Shown here: piece by piece, positions 22,568 through 32,889 of the stretch
Layout of the letters: the number at the start of each line of letters is the position of its first letter
How positions within the stretch are numbered: position 1 is the stretch's first letter
Source of the DNA: Scenedesmus sp. ARA3
Taxonomy: Eukaryota > Chlorophyta > Chlorophyceae > Sphaeropleales > Scenedesmaceae
DNA: 64,000 nucleotides
Assembly (NCBI GenBank): GCA_004335835.1
Contig: RWJK01001967.1
Coordinates: 1-64,000, forward strand
Reading direction: 5' to 3'
Position numbers and translations under genes: made by a program
The notes under the pieces: generated by a model
Seen by the model: the letters and a program-made list of their open reading frames with translations, nothing else
Told to the model about the DNA's origin: nothing
Databases searched by the model: none

Positions 22568-24051
22568 TGGGCGCGAGCAGCAAGAGGCTGGACATCATCC
22601 AGCCAGGGAGCAACAAGGTTGTTGCTGTTGCTTCAAGCCCTGCCCTAGCATTGGCAGCGCTATCGCAAGCAGCAACCGCACAGCCGCGGGCGCCAGTGCG
22701 CCGGCCAATTGACATCAGGCCACCTGCAGGCAAGAGAGGCCACACTAACAACCGCAGCTCAGCAGAAGACGGTATGATGGCCCCTGCAGCTGCAGCTGCG
22801 ACACCGGCGCCAGCCAGCAGCAGCAGCAGCAGCAGCAGCAGCAATTGTCATGTAGGTGGCAAGGCCCTGCAGGCAGCTTGCACAGTTGCTGAAAAGGCAG
22901 CAGACGAGCCAGCAACTGCTGCGGCCGCCGGTGCACAGGATGCCCTAAATGCAGCAGCAGAGTCATCAGACCTGCCACAGCAGCAGCAGCAGCAGCAGCA
23001 GCGAGAGGCACACACTGGCACTGCACCATCAAGCTCACATGATGGGGATTACGCAGCGCTAGCTGTACCTCTTGCTGTGCCTGTTGCTGTGCCTGTTGCT
23101 GTGCCATTGGCGGCACCAGCAGATGTGCCTGTCACTCTGCCGGCAGGACGCACAGCAGCCCCTGATGTCGCAGCAGCATCCAGTGCAGCGCAATGCCAGG
23201 AGCCTGCTGCAGCCAACGCTACAGGTCACCCAGGCAAGCATACCGAAGGTACAACAGCAGCAGCAGAGGATGTGCATGATCAGCAGGAAGCACTGCTGCT
23301 GCAGGAAGCGCCAGGCGGTGCTGTGCAGCCAGCCAGCAGCACCGTCGAGCAGCAGCTGGCGCCTCCCACAGCAGATGAGGCAGAGCAGCAGCGGCCAGCA
23401 GTGTGGCTGGAGGCAGCAGGCACGGCGGCAAGTGCCTCTGAGCAGGCCCCAGCAGCCATCACCTCAGAGGCAGAACCAGCGGGAGAGCCCCTCATCGCAG
23501 CAGCACCAGCAGCAGCATCTGATGAGGAGCCTGCAGCAGTGCTGGCTGCTGCGCGTCCTGCAGCCGCAGCTGCAGCTGCCAGCGATGTTGAAGACCCATC
23601 TGCAGATGCAGTGCCAGCAGGTATGAGTACTCTAGCAGAGAAGGCAGCAGAAGTAGGTTCTGCTGCAGATGCAGAAGCTGCAGCGCTCCGCATGCACAGT
23701 TTGGAGCAGCCTGCTGCAGATGAAGCACCGTGTACAGTTGCAGCAGAAGAGAGCAGGCCTGCAGCACTGCTGCCAGCAGTAGCCACCAATGCACAGCAGG
23801 CTGCAGACCAGCCCGCTACCTGCAGCAATGTGATAGCCCCTATGCAGCAGGAGCAGCTGCTGGCCCAGCCAGCTGCACAGCACCCCCAGCAGCAGCAGCA
23901 GAGGAGGGTGTTTGCACCCAACGAGCTAACAAGTGAGGCCGCTGCTGCCTTTGAGAAGGCATTGCCAGCTGGCATGCTGCCACCAGACTGGCAGCAGTGC
24001 AGCCATGTGTTTTACAGTGGGCGGCGAAGCAGCAGCAGCAGCCATCTCTGA
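20326..24051 (+). CDS. Gene B part 1: low-complexity protein with PAM2-like and IxIxxPxxGK-like repeats (1241 codons)
   Basis: The open frame starts at the first ATG after an in-frame TAG at 20233. About 200 Ser/Thr/Gln-rich residues are followed by peptides with the spacing L-x-x-x-A-P-x-F-x-P: good ones are LSVSAPAFTP (21142-21171), LKVDAPSFVP (21202-21231) and LSIKAPAFNP (21355-21384), and weaker ones are APAFAPG (about 20989-21009) and a copy lacking Phe near 21084. This is the PAM2 pattern that binds MLLE domains. Then come seven short repeats of the form R-x-L-x-I-x-x-P (near 21784, 21958, 22138, 22314, 22438, 22579 and 22699), including LQIHDPATGK and LRIIEPSSGK. A long poly-Ala/Glu-rich part follows. 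The frame ends inside an LPxxW module at the 24000 frameshift. Confidence 0.65.
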
Positions 24052-24504
24052 CAACATCCGGCTGTACCAGCAGGCGCTGCAGCAAGCGCAGGCAGCAGCA
24101 GCAGCAGCAGCACAAGCTGTGGCTGCTCTGCCTGTCCGCCAGTCGCCAGGCAAGCGAAGCTTGACCGGCCCTAGCCGCCTAGCGCCTGCAGCTGCTGCTG
24201 CATTTGCGCAGGCGCTGCCGCCTGGCATGCTGCCGCTCAATTGGCAGCAGTTCAGCAGCTGGGGCCAGCTGGAGTTGCATGTGAGCTTCACTGTGGCTGG
24301 GGCAGGGGCGGTGCTGCAGACGCGGCGCAGGTTCAAGGAGGCGCAGCAGCTGGCGCAGGAGACCACAGATGCAGCAGCAGCATCGGCGGCGGCACCAGAC
24401 GAGCATGATGTGCTGGATGTGGCTGCTTCGGTTCAGCAACAGCAGCAGCAGGAGGAGGAGGTGGAAAAGGGGGAGGTGAAAGCACCGTTGGCAGCGGAGG
24501 TGCT

Positions 24505-24543
<39 letters not shown>

Positions 24544-26255
24544 GGGTGAGGCTGAGGTGGATGCTGCTGCTGGCAGCAGCCTAACCCCTGGCAGCGCTGC
24601 CTGGGCTGCTGCGCTGCAGGCGCTGCTGTCCAGGCAGGGCTGCTCTGGCAAGGCGGCTGATGTGAAGTGGCGCGTCATCATGCCTGATGGTGACAGGCTG
24701 GGGCCGTTCAGTGCAGCTGACATGCAGGCCTGGCTGCTGCAGGGCAGGGCACCCAAAGGAGTCAGCAAGCAGCAGGCTAGCGCGGCTGCAGCAGACCTTG
24801 CGAGCCTGCAGCTGTGTGGCATTTTATCAACTGACTACAGCGCTCAGCGGCTGCCTGGCGCCAAGTTTTACAAGCCGCTGGGGCAGCTGCTGCCTGCAGT
24901 GGCTGGCGGGCTGCTGTACGCGGCAGTGGGCAGGGCAGACATCGCCAAGGGGGTGCCTGCCAAGGACTGGAACTGCAGCCCACCTGCTGCTGCTAAGACA
25001 GTGTCAGCGGCTGCTGCCAGCAGCAGCAGCAGTGGCAGCGTAGCACCAGCAAAGCTAACCAGTAGCAAGGCAGCCAAGCATGCAACGAAGAAGAAGCAAC
25101 TGCAGCAGCAAGTGCCAACACAGGATGACGCAGAACAGCCAGACCAGACGAGCAGCAAGCTTACAAGCTGTAGTAGTGGTGCAGCAGCTCTTGCTGCTTC
25201 TCATGCAGCAGCAGCTATGCCAGAGGCACCAGCAGGTACTGCCTGGCATGCTGCACTGGCAGCAGAACAGCACAGCCAGCAGCACGAGCAGCATGCTGCG
25301 GCTAGTCAGCCAGCCGCAGCTGCTGTGGGCAGCAGCAGCAGCAGTGGCCTGCAGGGTGCGGGTGGCGAGCCCCGGCCGCATGCACCGTCACCAGTTGATG
25401 ACTGGGAGGATCTGCTGGATGCTAAGAATGACGTCACCACAGGCCCTTGGACAGTGCAGCAGCAGCAGCAGCAGCAGCAGCAGCTGGCAGCTGATCCATG
25501 CGCAGACTGGGCGCCAGAAGCAGCAGCTGCAGCTGCTGGTGCTGCTGCTGCTCCTGTGAGCAGCAAGCAGGCTGGGCTTGTTGAGCAGCAAGCTGGCACC
25601 TGTGGCGATGATGATGATGACGACGATGTACCTGAAGGCTTTGGGCTCAAGGTGCGGCTCAGCAGCAGCATCAGAAGCAGCAAGCCTGAGGTATCATCAG
25701 CATCCGGCACTCCCATGTATGCTGCCCGCATGCGCGCAGCAGCAGCACATGCAGCTCCAGTGGTTGGATTGCCTGCTGCTGCAGCAGCAGCCAGCGCTGC
25801 ATTCTCTACAGTGCGGCTGGTGGATGCTGCACTACTGACTGAGGAGCAGCAGCAGCAGCGCTTTGCGCGTGTGCTTGATGTAATGCAGCCTGCCTTTGAG
25901 CAGCTGTTGGTCAAGCTTGATGAGCCGCAGCTGCTGGTGCTTGCGCGCATGGAGGAGTCAGACCTGTCAGCGCTGCTGCAGCAGCCACAAGCTGAGCGTC
26001 GCCTGCTGGCGTTTGTGGGCCAAGTGGTGCGCCGCGAGCAGCAGCAGGCGGCAAATGAGGCAGCTGTTGCATACGGGGAGGCTGCGGCGGCCAGTGAAGC
26101 TGCATACAGCGAGGCAGCGGCGACCAGTGCAGCTGCTGCATACGGCGAAGCTGCTGCGGCTGCTTTGCGCTGGATAAGGGCGGCGCGTGGCGCAGCATTC
26201 GGCCGCAGCAGCTGCTGCCAGAGCATGCTGACGCGCTGGCCTCTGAGTTCCCTGG
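24005..26255 (+). CDS. Gene B part 2: LPxxW module, GYF-like domain, MLLE-like module
   Basis: Frame downstream of the break near 24000; it opens with the second half of the broken LPxxW module (MCFTVGG, parallel to VCFTVGG in gene C). In order: a complete LPxxW module at about 24175-24360; a GYF-like domain at 24581-24994 with W-R-V-I, LGPFSAADMQAWLLQG and the extension LPGAKFYKPLGQLL; an acidic patch DDDDDDDVPEGFG near 25606-25645; and an MLLE-like helical module at about 25809-26045, close to one in gene E. Near 26170 the frame changes and continues as RPQQLLPEHADALASEFP, the start of another LPxxW module cut by the intron at 26256-26446. GYF domains bind proline-rich peptides; the usual Tyr-Phe of the name motif is replaced here. 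Confidence 0.6.
24581..24994 (+). repeat. GYF-like domain, copy 1 of an intragenic duplication
   Basis: The 414-base block aligns without length change to 28776-29189. Reading both by eye, most differences are single substitutions. Copy 2 lies about 4.2 kb downstream in the same gene. Confidence 0.85.
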
Positions 26256-26446
26256 GTGAGCGTGTGGCAGATGCCATGTCAGCAAACAGGCCATGTTTGC
26301 TTTGTCAGATGTTGTCTGTGTGTGTGCCTGGGTCAGCCTGTGCTGTGACGCACGCTGCAGCTGATGTGTGCGATGCGTGGCGAGCAGTTGACCATCTACT
26401 CGCTGCACTTCTATCTCCTTCATCTTCCCCGTTTCTGCTACTGCAG

Positions 26447-28500
26447 CTTCTTCCCGCCCGGCTGGCTCTCCTTTGCCGCCCACAACCCGCGCTTCGCCTC
26501 CTGGCAGGCATTTGAGGCTGGCATCGCCTTCCCAGATCCGCAGCCAGCCAGCAGGCAGCACTACACGCGCCGCCGCGAGCTGTACCAGGCCTGCTCAGCG
26601 CTGCTGCTGGCTGCCAGGGCTGCTGATGCAGCTGATGCAGCAACAGCTGATGACACTGGGCTGCCAGCAGGGGGAGTGCTGCGTGAGATGCAGCAGCTGG
26701 TGCAGGCAGCGCTGCATGCGCCTGCCCCAGCAGCACCGGCAGCAGCACGCTCGCATTCACAGCTGCTGGTTGTGCAGCACGAAGGGTCGCGAGTTGGGAC
26801 GCCGACTGCAGAAGCAGCTGCAGCAGCTGCTGCTGAGGCATCAGGTTACGACTCTCCCGGCGCTGGAGGTGCTGCAGCAGGGCAGGGTGAAGGGTTCTCT
26901 GTGCCTGTTGCTGTGCGTATTGCTGCGCCTGTGCCTGAGCGGGCGCCTGTGGGTCCCAAGCTGGTCTTCTATGGCAAGCCTGCATGCCATCTGGTGAGAG
27001 AGCACTCAGGAATGGCTGCGTACAGGAAGATCGCAAGGTTGCGTGGTGGATTACCAGCTGCTGACAAACAGTTGTGATGTTGCTGCTGAATGGCACAAGA
27101 TGCTGGGGGTGTCGGCACCTGCTGCTGTTTCTTTGTGTGAAGCATGCAGTCGTTGCTGGCTTTGGTGGTGCCAACAACACAGCCACATGGCCCACATTAG
27201 TGTGTCACGTTGCCACATGAGGACGGGCACGCTCAAGCTGTTCCTCCCACTCCAATTATATGCCTAACCATCACATGCCTGCCTGCTGCCGTGCTGCGTG
27301 GGTGCCGTGCTGCGTGGGTGCAGTGTGGCGAGCGCGGCCACGAGGCGCACAGCTGCAGCACCCCTTTCTGCCAGCGCTGCGACATGTACGGGCATGCCCC
27401 GGCAGACTGCGCGGACGCCTGTGAGCGCTGCGGCAGGGTGCACAGCCGCAGCGATGGCGTGTGCCGCACCTTCCAGTGCGCTGCCTGCGGCTTGTTTGGC
27501 CACAAGGCAGGCCACTGCCCCAGCCAGCAGTGCAGCGCGTGTGGCATGTTGGGCCACAGTGACCGCCACTGTCAGGCACACAGGCACTGCGCTATGGTGA
27601 GCAGGGTGGTAGTTGGGGCGGAGCACGAGTATGTGCGGGGTTGTGAGGGCTTGGCATGCATGCCTTTGCATGTGCACATACAAGCTGTGTGGCCAGGTAG
27701 TGCAGATTCTGCTCAGGTGCATGCTGTGGTTGCATGCTGACACACCATGCAGATTGCTGCCACAGCAGCTGAAATGCCCATACAAACAGCACGATGCTGC
27801 TGCCCTGCCGCATGCTGTTCTGCTGCAGTGCGGCGAGAACGGCCACCTGCCAGCTGAGTGCCCGCTGGTGTGCAGCCGCTGCCACATGCCAGGCCATGGA
27901 GTGGCTGATTGCGCCATGCAGCACTGCACTGCATGCGGGCAGCTGGGCCACTCTGCAGATGCCTGCCTGCACAGCTCCAGCAGTGGCACTGTGTCTGCAC
28001 CTCAGCTTGGTGCTGACAGTGTTGCTGCTGACATTGCTGTTGCACAACTAAGCAGCAGCAGCAGGCAGCAGGAGTGGGTTTTCGGCCAGGGTCAGCTGCA
28101 CAGCGCAGCGCTGCCTGCAGACCCCCTGTGGTCTGCTGATGCAGCTGCAGCTAATGACGAGCAGCTGCCAAGCCTCTCACAGCACGAGCAGCACCAGCTG
28201 CAGCGGCAGCCAGACCAGCAGCAGCAGCAGCAGCCGAGGCAGCCCAGACAAGCGCTGCAGCTGCAGGCAATACAGCAGCACCTGCAGGCAGAGCTGGACA
28301 GCGCAGCACTGCCTCCGTGCCAGCTGCCTGAGGCGGCAGCAGCGCATTTTGAGGCAAGCTTGCCTGAGGGCTTGCTGCCAGCAGACTGGCAGGCGTGTGC
28401 CAGCTGGCAGCAGCTGGACAGGGCCCTCAACTTTGCCAGCGATGCTATGCCAGCCTCGCAGCTAAGGCGGCAGTACAGGCAGGCGAAGGCCGAGCTGTAG
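26447..28500 (+). CDS. Gene B part 3: LPxxW module, eight-knuckle array, LPxxW module, ending at an in-frame TAG
   Basis: Exons 26447-26993, 27324-27596 and 27829-28500. The first completes an LPxxW module (FFPPGWLSF ... FASWQAFEAGIAF). The KPACHL|CGERGH junction makes the first zinc knuckle, and HCAM|CGENGH makes the sixth. Eight knuckles in all, including the atypical third one (CERCGRVHSRSDGVC). A Gln-rich stretch and a complete LPxxW module (LPADWQACASWQQLDRAL) follow, and then TAG at 28498-28500. The same frame stays open for about 80 codons after the TAG, with no start that would suit a separate gene. Confidence 0.6.
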
Positions 28501-28745
28501 CGGCTGTGCGCTGCAGCTGAAGAGGCGGAGGCAGTTGAGCGGCAACCGCCGCTACAGCAGCAGCATCGAGGATCGGCAGCCGCAGGCGCGTCCAGCCACC
28601 GCAGTGTCTGGGGTGACACAGGGGATGTGGTGGAGACTGATGACAGCAAAGCAGCAGCAGAGGCTGTCAGGCCATCCTGGGCAGCAGTAGCAGCAGCGCC
28701 GCAAGCAGCAGCAGCAGCACCACCACCCGCTGCCCCACAGCAACA

Positions 28746-30430
28746 ATGCAGCCACCAGCAGCGGCAGGTGAGGGGCTCACCCCTGGCAGTGCTGCCTGGG
28801 CTGCTGCGCTGCAGGCGCTGCTGTCCAGGCAGGGCTGCTCTGGCAAGGCGGCCGATGTGAAGTGGCGCGTCATCATACCTGACGGTGACAGGCTGGGGCC
28901 GTTCAGTGCAGCTGACATGCAGGCCTGGCTGCTGCAGGGCAGGGTACCCAAAGGACTCAGCAAGCAGCAGGCTGCTGCTGTGGCTGAAGACCCTGCGAGC
29001 CTGCAGCTGTGTGGCATCCTGGCCAGTGACTACAGCGCTCAGCGGCTGCCTGGCGCCAAGTTTTACAGGCCGCTGGGGCAGCTGCTGCCTGCAGTGGCTG
29101 GCGGGCTGCTGTACGCTGCAGTGGGCAAGGCAGACATCGCCAAGGGGGTGCCCGCCAAGGAATGGAACTGCAGCCCACCTGCTGCTGCTGCGCCAGCAGT
29201 TTCAGCAGCAGCACCACCACCAGCAGTGCAAGCTAGCAGCAAGGCCTGTCGCGGCCAGGAGCAGCAGCAGCAGCCTCTGCAGCAGCAGCAGCACCCCAGC
29301 AGCAGCGCCACAGGCTGTCCAGGTCATCTGGCGGCGCTGCATCCGCCAGCCCGCCGCTGTCTTTTCTGGCAGCGGCCACAAGGGACAGGTCAGCTGGGCT
29401 TGCCACGGCAGAGGAGGCGCAGCTTGCTGCCGCCATTGCGCAGTCGGAGCAGCAGGCTACGGCTGAGCGCCTTGCAGAGCAGTGGGCGCAGCCTTCTTGG
29501 CTGCTGGATCAGGAGCAGCAGACACAGCAGCAGCAGCCTGCAATCACGTATGCTGCTGCTCTTGCAAGGAGGCCTGCAGCAGAGGCAGCAGCAGAGGCTC
29601 CTGCAAGTGCTTGGCAGCAGGGTGTGAGCAGCAGCCAGCAGGGAGGGCCTGGCAGCAGCCCCTGGGGCAGTCCGCTGCCTCTGGCAGCTGCACTGGATGA
29701 CAACAGCTCTGCGGGTTTCAGAGGTAGGATGAGTGACCGCTTTGACGCCGCCAGTGGCTTGACTGCGGCAGCAGAGGCAGCAGCGTCAGTGCCAGGCAGC
29801 TGGGGTGTGGTTGACAGCGCTTTTCCTGCAAGTGGCGTCAGTGGCATGCCGGCAGCTGCGCTGCCAAACACAGGCCAGCAGCAGCCATGGCAAGGCTATC
29901 ATGCTGCTGCAGCAGGCCAGTGCGTGCCGGCAGCTGCTTCATCAGCAGAGCTGCTATCGCAGCAGCGGCAGCAGCTTGGCATGCCAGGCCACAGTGCGGC
30001 ACCATCGCTTGTGGTCTCACACAGCTTGCCGCCTGAGGGTGGCGGCGCAGCAGCAGCGGCTGGAGCTGCTCCTGCAAGCTTCCGCATGCCTCCAGGTTTT
30101 GACCGACGTCGACGTGCAGTGCATGGCTTTTCACCAGGCTATGTGGGTGCTGAGGCTGCATATGATGTAGGCATGCCACCAGGGTGGGGCGGTGGTGCTG
30201 TGGGGTCGCTGACAGCAGGGTTTGAAGGTGCTCAGGCTGCTGCCATTGCACAGCCTGGCTTGGCTGCAGTGCCAGCAGGGACTGATGGGGCGTTCGCACC
30301 CTCTGGCGATGCTGCTGGCAACGATGTGGTGGCTCAGCCTGGGGTGTGGGGCCCAGCGGTTGGCAGCAGCAATGTGGCAGCAAACGATGGTGAAGAGCTG
30401 CAGGAGCTGCTAGGTCTGCTTGGTGTGTAG
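28746..30430 (+). CDS. Gene B part 4: second GYF-like domain and family C-terminus (two frames)
   Basis: A second GYF-like copy occupies 28776-29189 and is nearly identical in DNA to the one at 24581-24994. Its frame closes later at 29627, but coding character moves to another frame from about 29300: ATAEEAQLAAAIAQSEQQ, then ITYAAALARRP, then the Gly/Ala-rich stretch to the stop at 30428-30430. The last residues EELQELLGLLGV match the tails of A, C and E, so this is the true 3' end of the gene. TGTAA lies at 31536-31540. Confidence 0.55.
28776..29189 (+). repeat. GYF-like domain, copy 2 of an intragenic duplication
   Basis: Equal length to copy 1 and very similar at DNA level, including silent sites. 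This points to recent duplication or gene conversion inside gene B. Confidence 0.85.
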
Positions 30431-32159
30431 CGGGCGCGGACGTGCTTTGGTGTGCAGCAGGTCACAGGCAGCAGGGGCGGCAGCTGACCGTAAGGAGGCG
30501 TGGTGAAGTGCGAGCAGCGCGATGCTGCTTCTCAAGATTCACATCTATACCGCCCCACCGTATGCTGAGCAGGCCGTGAACCCTTCGGCCTGAACTGACA
30601 CAGTGACTGGGCAAATGACTGGAGCAGCCGTGCGGACAGTGACGAAGCAGGTTTTTCTGATATGGCGCACGGAACATGAAAAATCGTCTTTTCAGCATTA
30701 ATTTGATACCTGTATGAGGGGGTGCCGGTGCCCGCAGCAGTGATCGCGATGTGTGCTGTGGTTCAACTGCCGTAGCTGATGCTGTCGCAACACGGCGGAT
30801 GCGCGACCTCCTACCCTCTGATCAAGCATCTATGCTTATCACTTTGCAGTTGAACATCCATGCAACGCCATCATGTGCCTAGTACTGTGCACGTTCTGTG
30901 TCGTACGATAAGCAGTAACCAGTAGCTGGAACTACTCCACACAAGCATCTGCAATCATCGCAGTAGTTGCCAACTTACAACGGCGGTGATCTCATAGGGA
31001 TGTGTGTGAGGTGAAAGTTTGTCCCCGTTTCGGAGTAGAGGGGGACGACCTTACACGTCCTGAAGCTTGCGGTTGCACTGCAGTTCTGCCACAGCTGTCA
31101 TCTGCTGCACTGCTGGGGCCGTTTGCACCTTGAATCTTTAAGTGTGAAAATTACAGATTTGGCATGTGGTGAAGCTTAGCAATTGCCTTTCCAAGATATT
31201 GCCACGCTTTGCCCGTGGGCCTGCCTTGCCACTGCCCCAGGCGGCCTCAGCCAGCAGCTGAGTGCGCCCTCAACCTCACTATTTGGATGGCAAGTAGCTG
31301 ATGCTGATGGTGCTGATGCAAGCAGGAATGGCCCGAAAAGTATCCCTAGTAGGTTTGGACCGTTGCACATGTGTGAACTGTCAAACGTAAACCGTTGCCA
31401 TTCAGCAGTGCCTTCAGCTGGTGCCTTGGCAGGGCACAAACAACATGGACACCAGGAAGGAGTTGAGTTCATCGGTGGGACGGTTCAGGAGTTGTCTCAA
31501 CAGAGTCTGTTGAACAGACAGACTGTGACACGATTTGTAACTATGTCATGTTATCCCAGGGTTGGGTACGCTTTGATAGCAGTCATTGCTGCTGTCCATG
31601 CGTGATTTGGAGATGCTTACAATGCTGTTTGAGGTGAAACACTTTGCCTGACCATCATCATCCGGTTCTGGCTTTCCTGCAAGGGTTGCATCCTTCACTC
31701 CAGGCCAGCAGGCAGGCACGGATACAGTACGCAGCTACGGAGCTTGTCAGCCAGCATAAGAGGCTCATTGTCACATGATAGCGTCAGTAGGAACCAAGTT
31801 GATTGAGCCGCCTTCAAGTCTCAACAAGCAGAGCACTTTCAGCAGGAGTTCTAGTAGGTGAGTCGATTGCAGATCGTTGCTGGCGAACCTTGGCAGCGCT
31901 GAATGTTACGATAAATGCATGGTTTTGCACGATCTCATGCGATATGCCCAAACTGCCGAGGCAGCCTGGTGTACGCTATGAACTTGCCGCGCTTAGCATG
32001 TGTTCTGCTTGCTCTCTGCGTTCTGCTGTGTTTTCTTGTGCCCAGGGAGGTTATCAGCCGCTATTAAAGGCGTGTTTGGCTTTCAGCAGCATTGCATGAG
32101 CGGCAGCGGCAGCGGCAGCAGCAGCAGTAGCACAGCACGCAGGCAGGGAAGCAGGCAGC
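30431..32159. other. intergenic region between genes B and C
   Basis: About 1.7 kb. A TGTAA at 31536-31540 could end the gene B transcript. No supported gene; short open frames near 31183-31605 and 31803-32099 have no recognisable content. Confidence 0.4.
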
Positions 32160-32858
32160 ATGATCGGCGACCCAACCGGGCAGATGCCTCCATACGTGTA
32201 CTATGGCAACCCTGTTTGCAGCAGCTGTGGTGAAATCGGCCACGACGCTGCCCATGGCTGCTCAACCCCTTACTGCAGCAGCTGCGGCAAGTTTGGTCAC
32301 GCCAACGGGGAAGGCTGCAGCAGCGCATGCATCACATGCGGCAGGCACCACAAGGGCAGGGCGCCGGATGCAGCTTGCTTCAGCGATCAGTGCGGCGTGT
32401 GCGGCATGTTCGGCCATGCTGCACCCAAGTGTCCTGTGCAGCTGTGCCAGAGCTGCCACTGCCGGTGAGCGCTAGTTGCAGTTCTGTTTTCAGGTTCGAC
32501 ATCTGGCTGCATCCCATCAAGCTTTCAGGAGTGCTGCAAGCAACCCGATGTGTATGTAAATCAGCAGCTTATGCATGGTTGCTTTCACTTGCTATGTGTA
32601 GCTCACTCACTGCCAAGAGTCCGTGCACTCTCCCGTTCAACATGATGCAGCACCTGTGCGACTGATGGCTCATCGCCCCTCTGCCCTGCCCGACGCCTGC
32701 CCCTGCCTTAACTCTACCTGCCTGGCGCCTGCACCGACAGTGGCCACAGCAGCACGGACTGCAGAGCATGCCACCTGTGCGGAGGGCACGGCCACAGTGC
32801 CATGCGCTGCCCCATGTCGCAGCAGCAGCAGCAGCAGCAACAGCAGCTAATGCTACAT

Positions 32859-32889
<31 letters not shown>

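Larger units (their letters stand above)
20326..30430 (+). pseudogene. Gene B: family member with PAM2-like peptides, GYF domains and knuckles; reading frame broken at several points
   Basis: One gene-sized unit whose domain order matches A, C and E and whose end (EELQELLGLLGV) matches their tails. Inferred exons: 20326-26255, 26447-26993, 27324-27596, 27829-30430; the three introns join in phase and each completes a zinc knuckle. The exons do not read through. There is a net 23-base loss near 24000 relative to a paralogous module in gene C, a frame change near 26170, a single in-frame TAG at 28498-28500 with the frame open on both sides, a frame change near 28740, and another between about 29220 and 29300. 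Several breaks lie next to CAG runs, so replication slippage or assembly error could each explain some of them. It could be a decaying gene or a working gene with sequence errors. Separate entries describe the readable parts. Confidence 0.6.
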
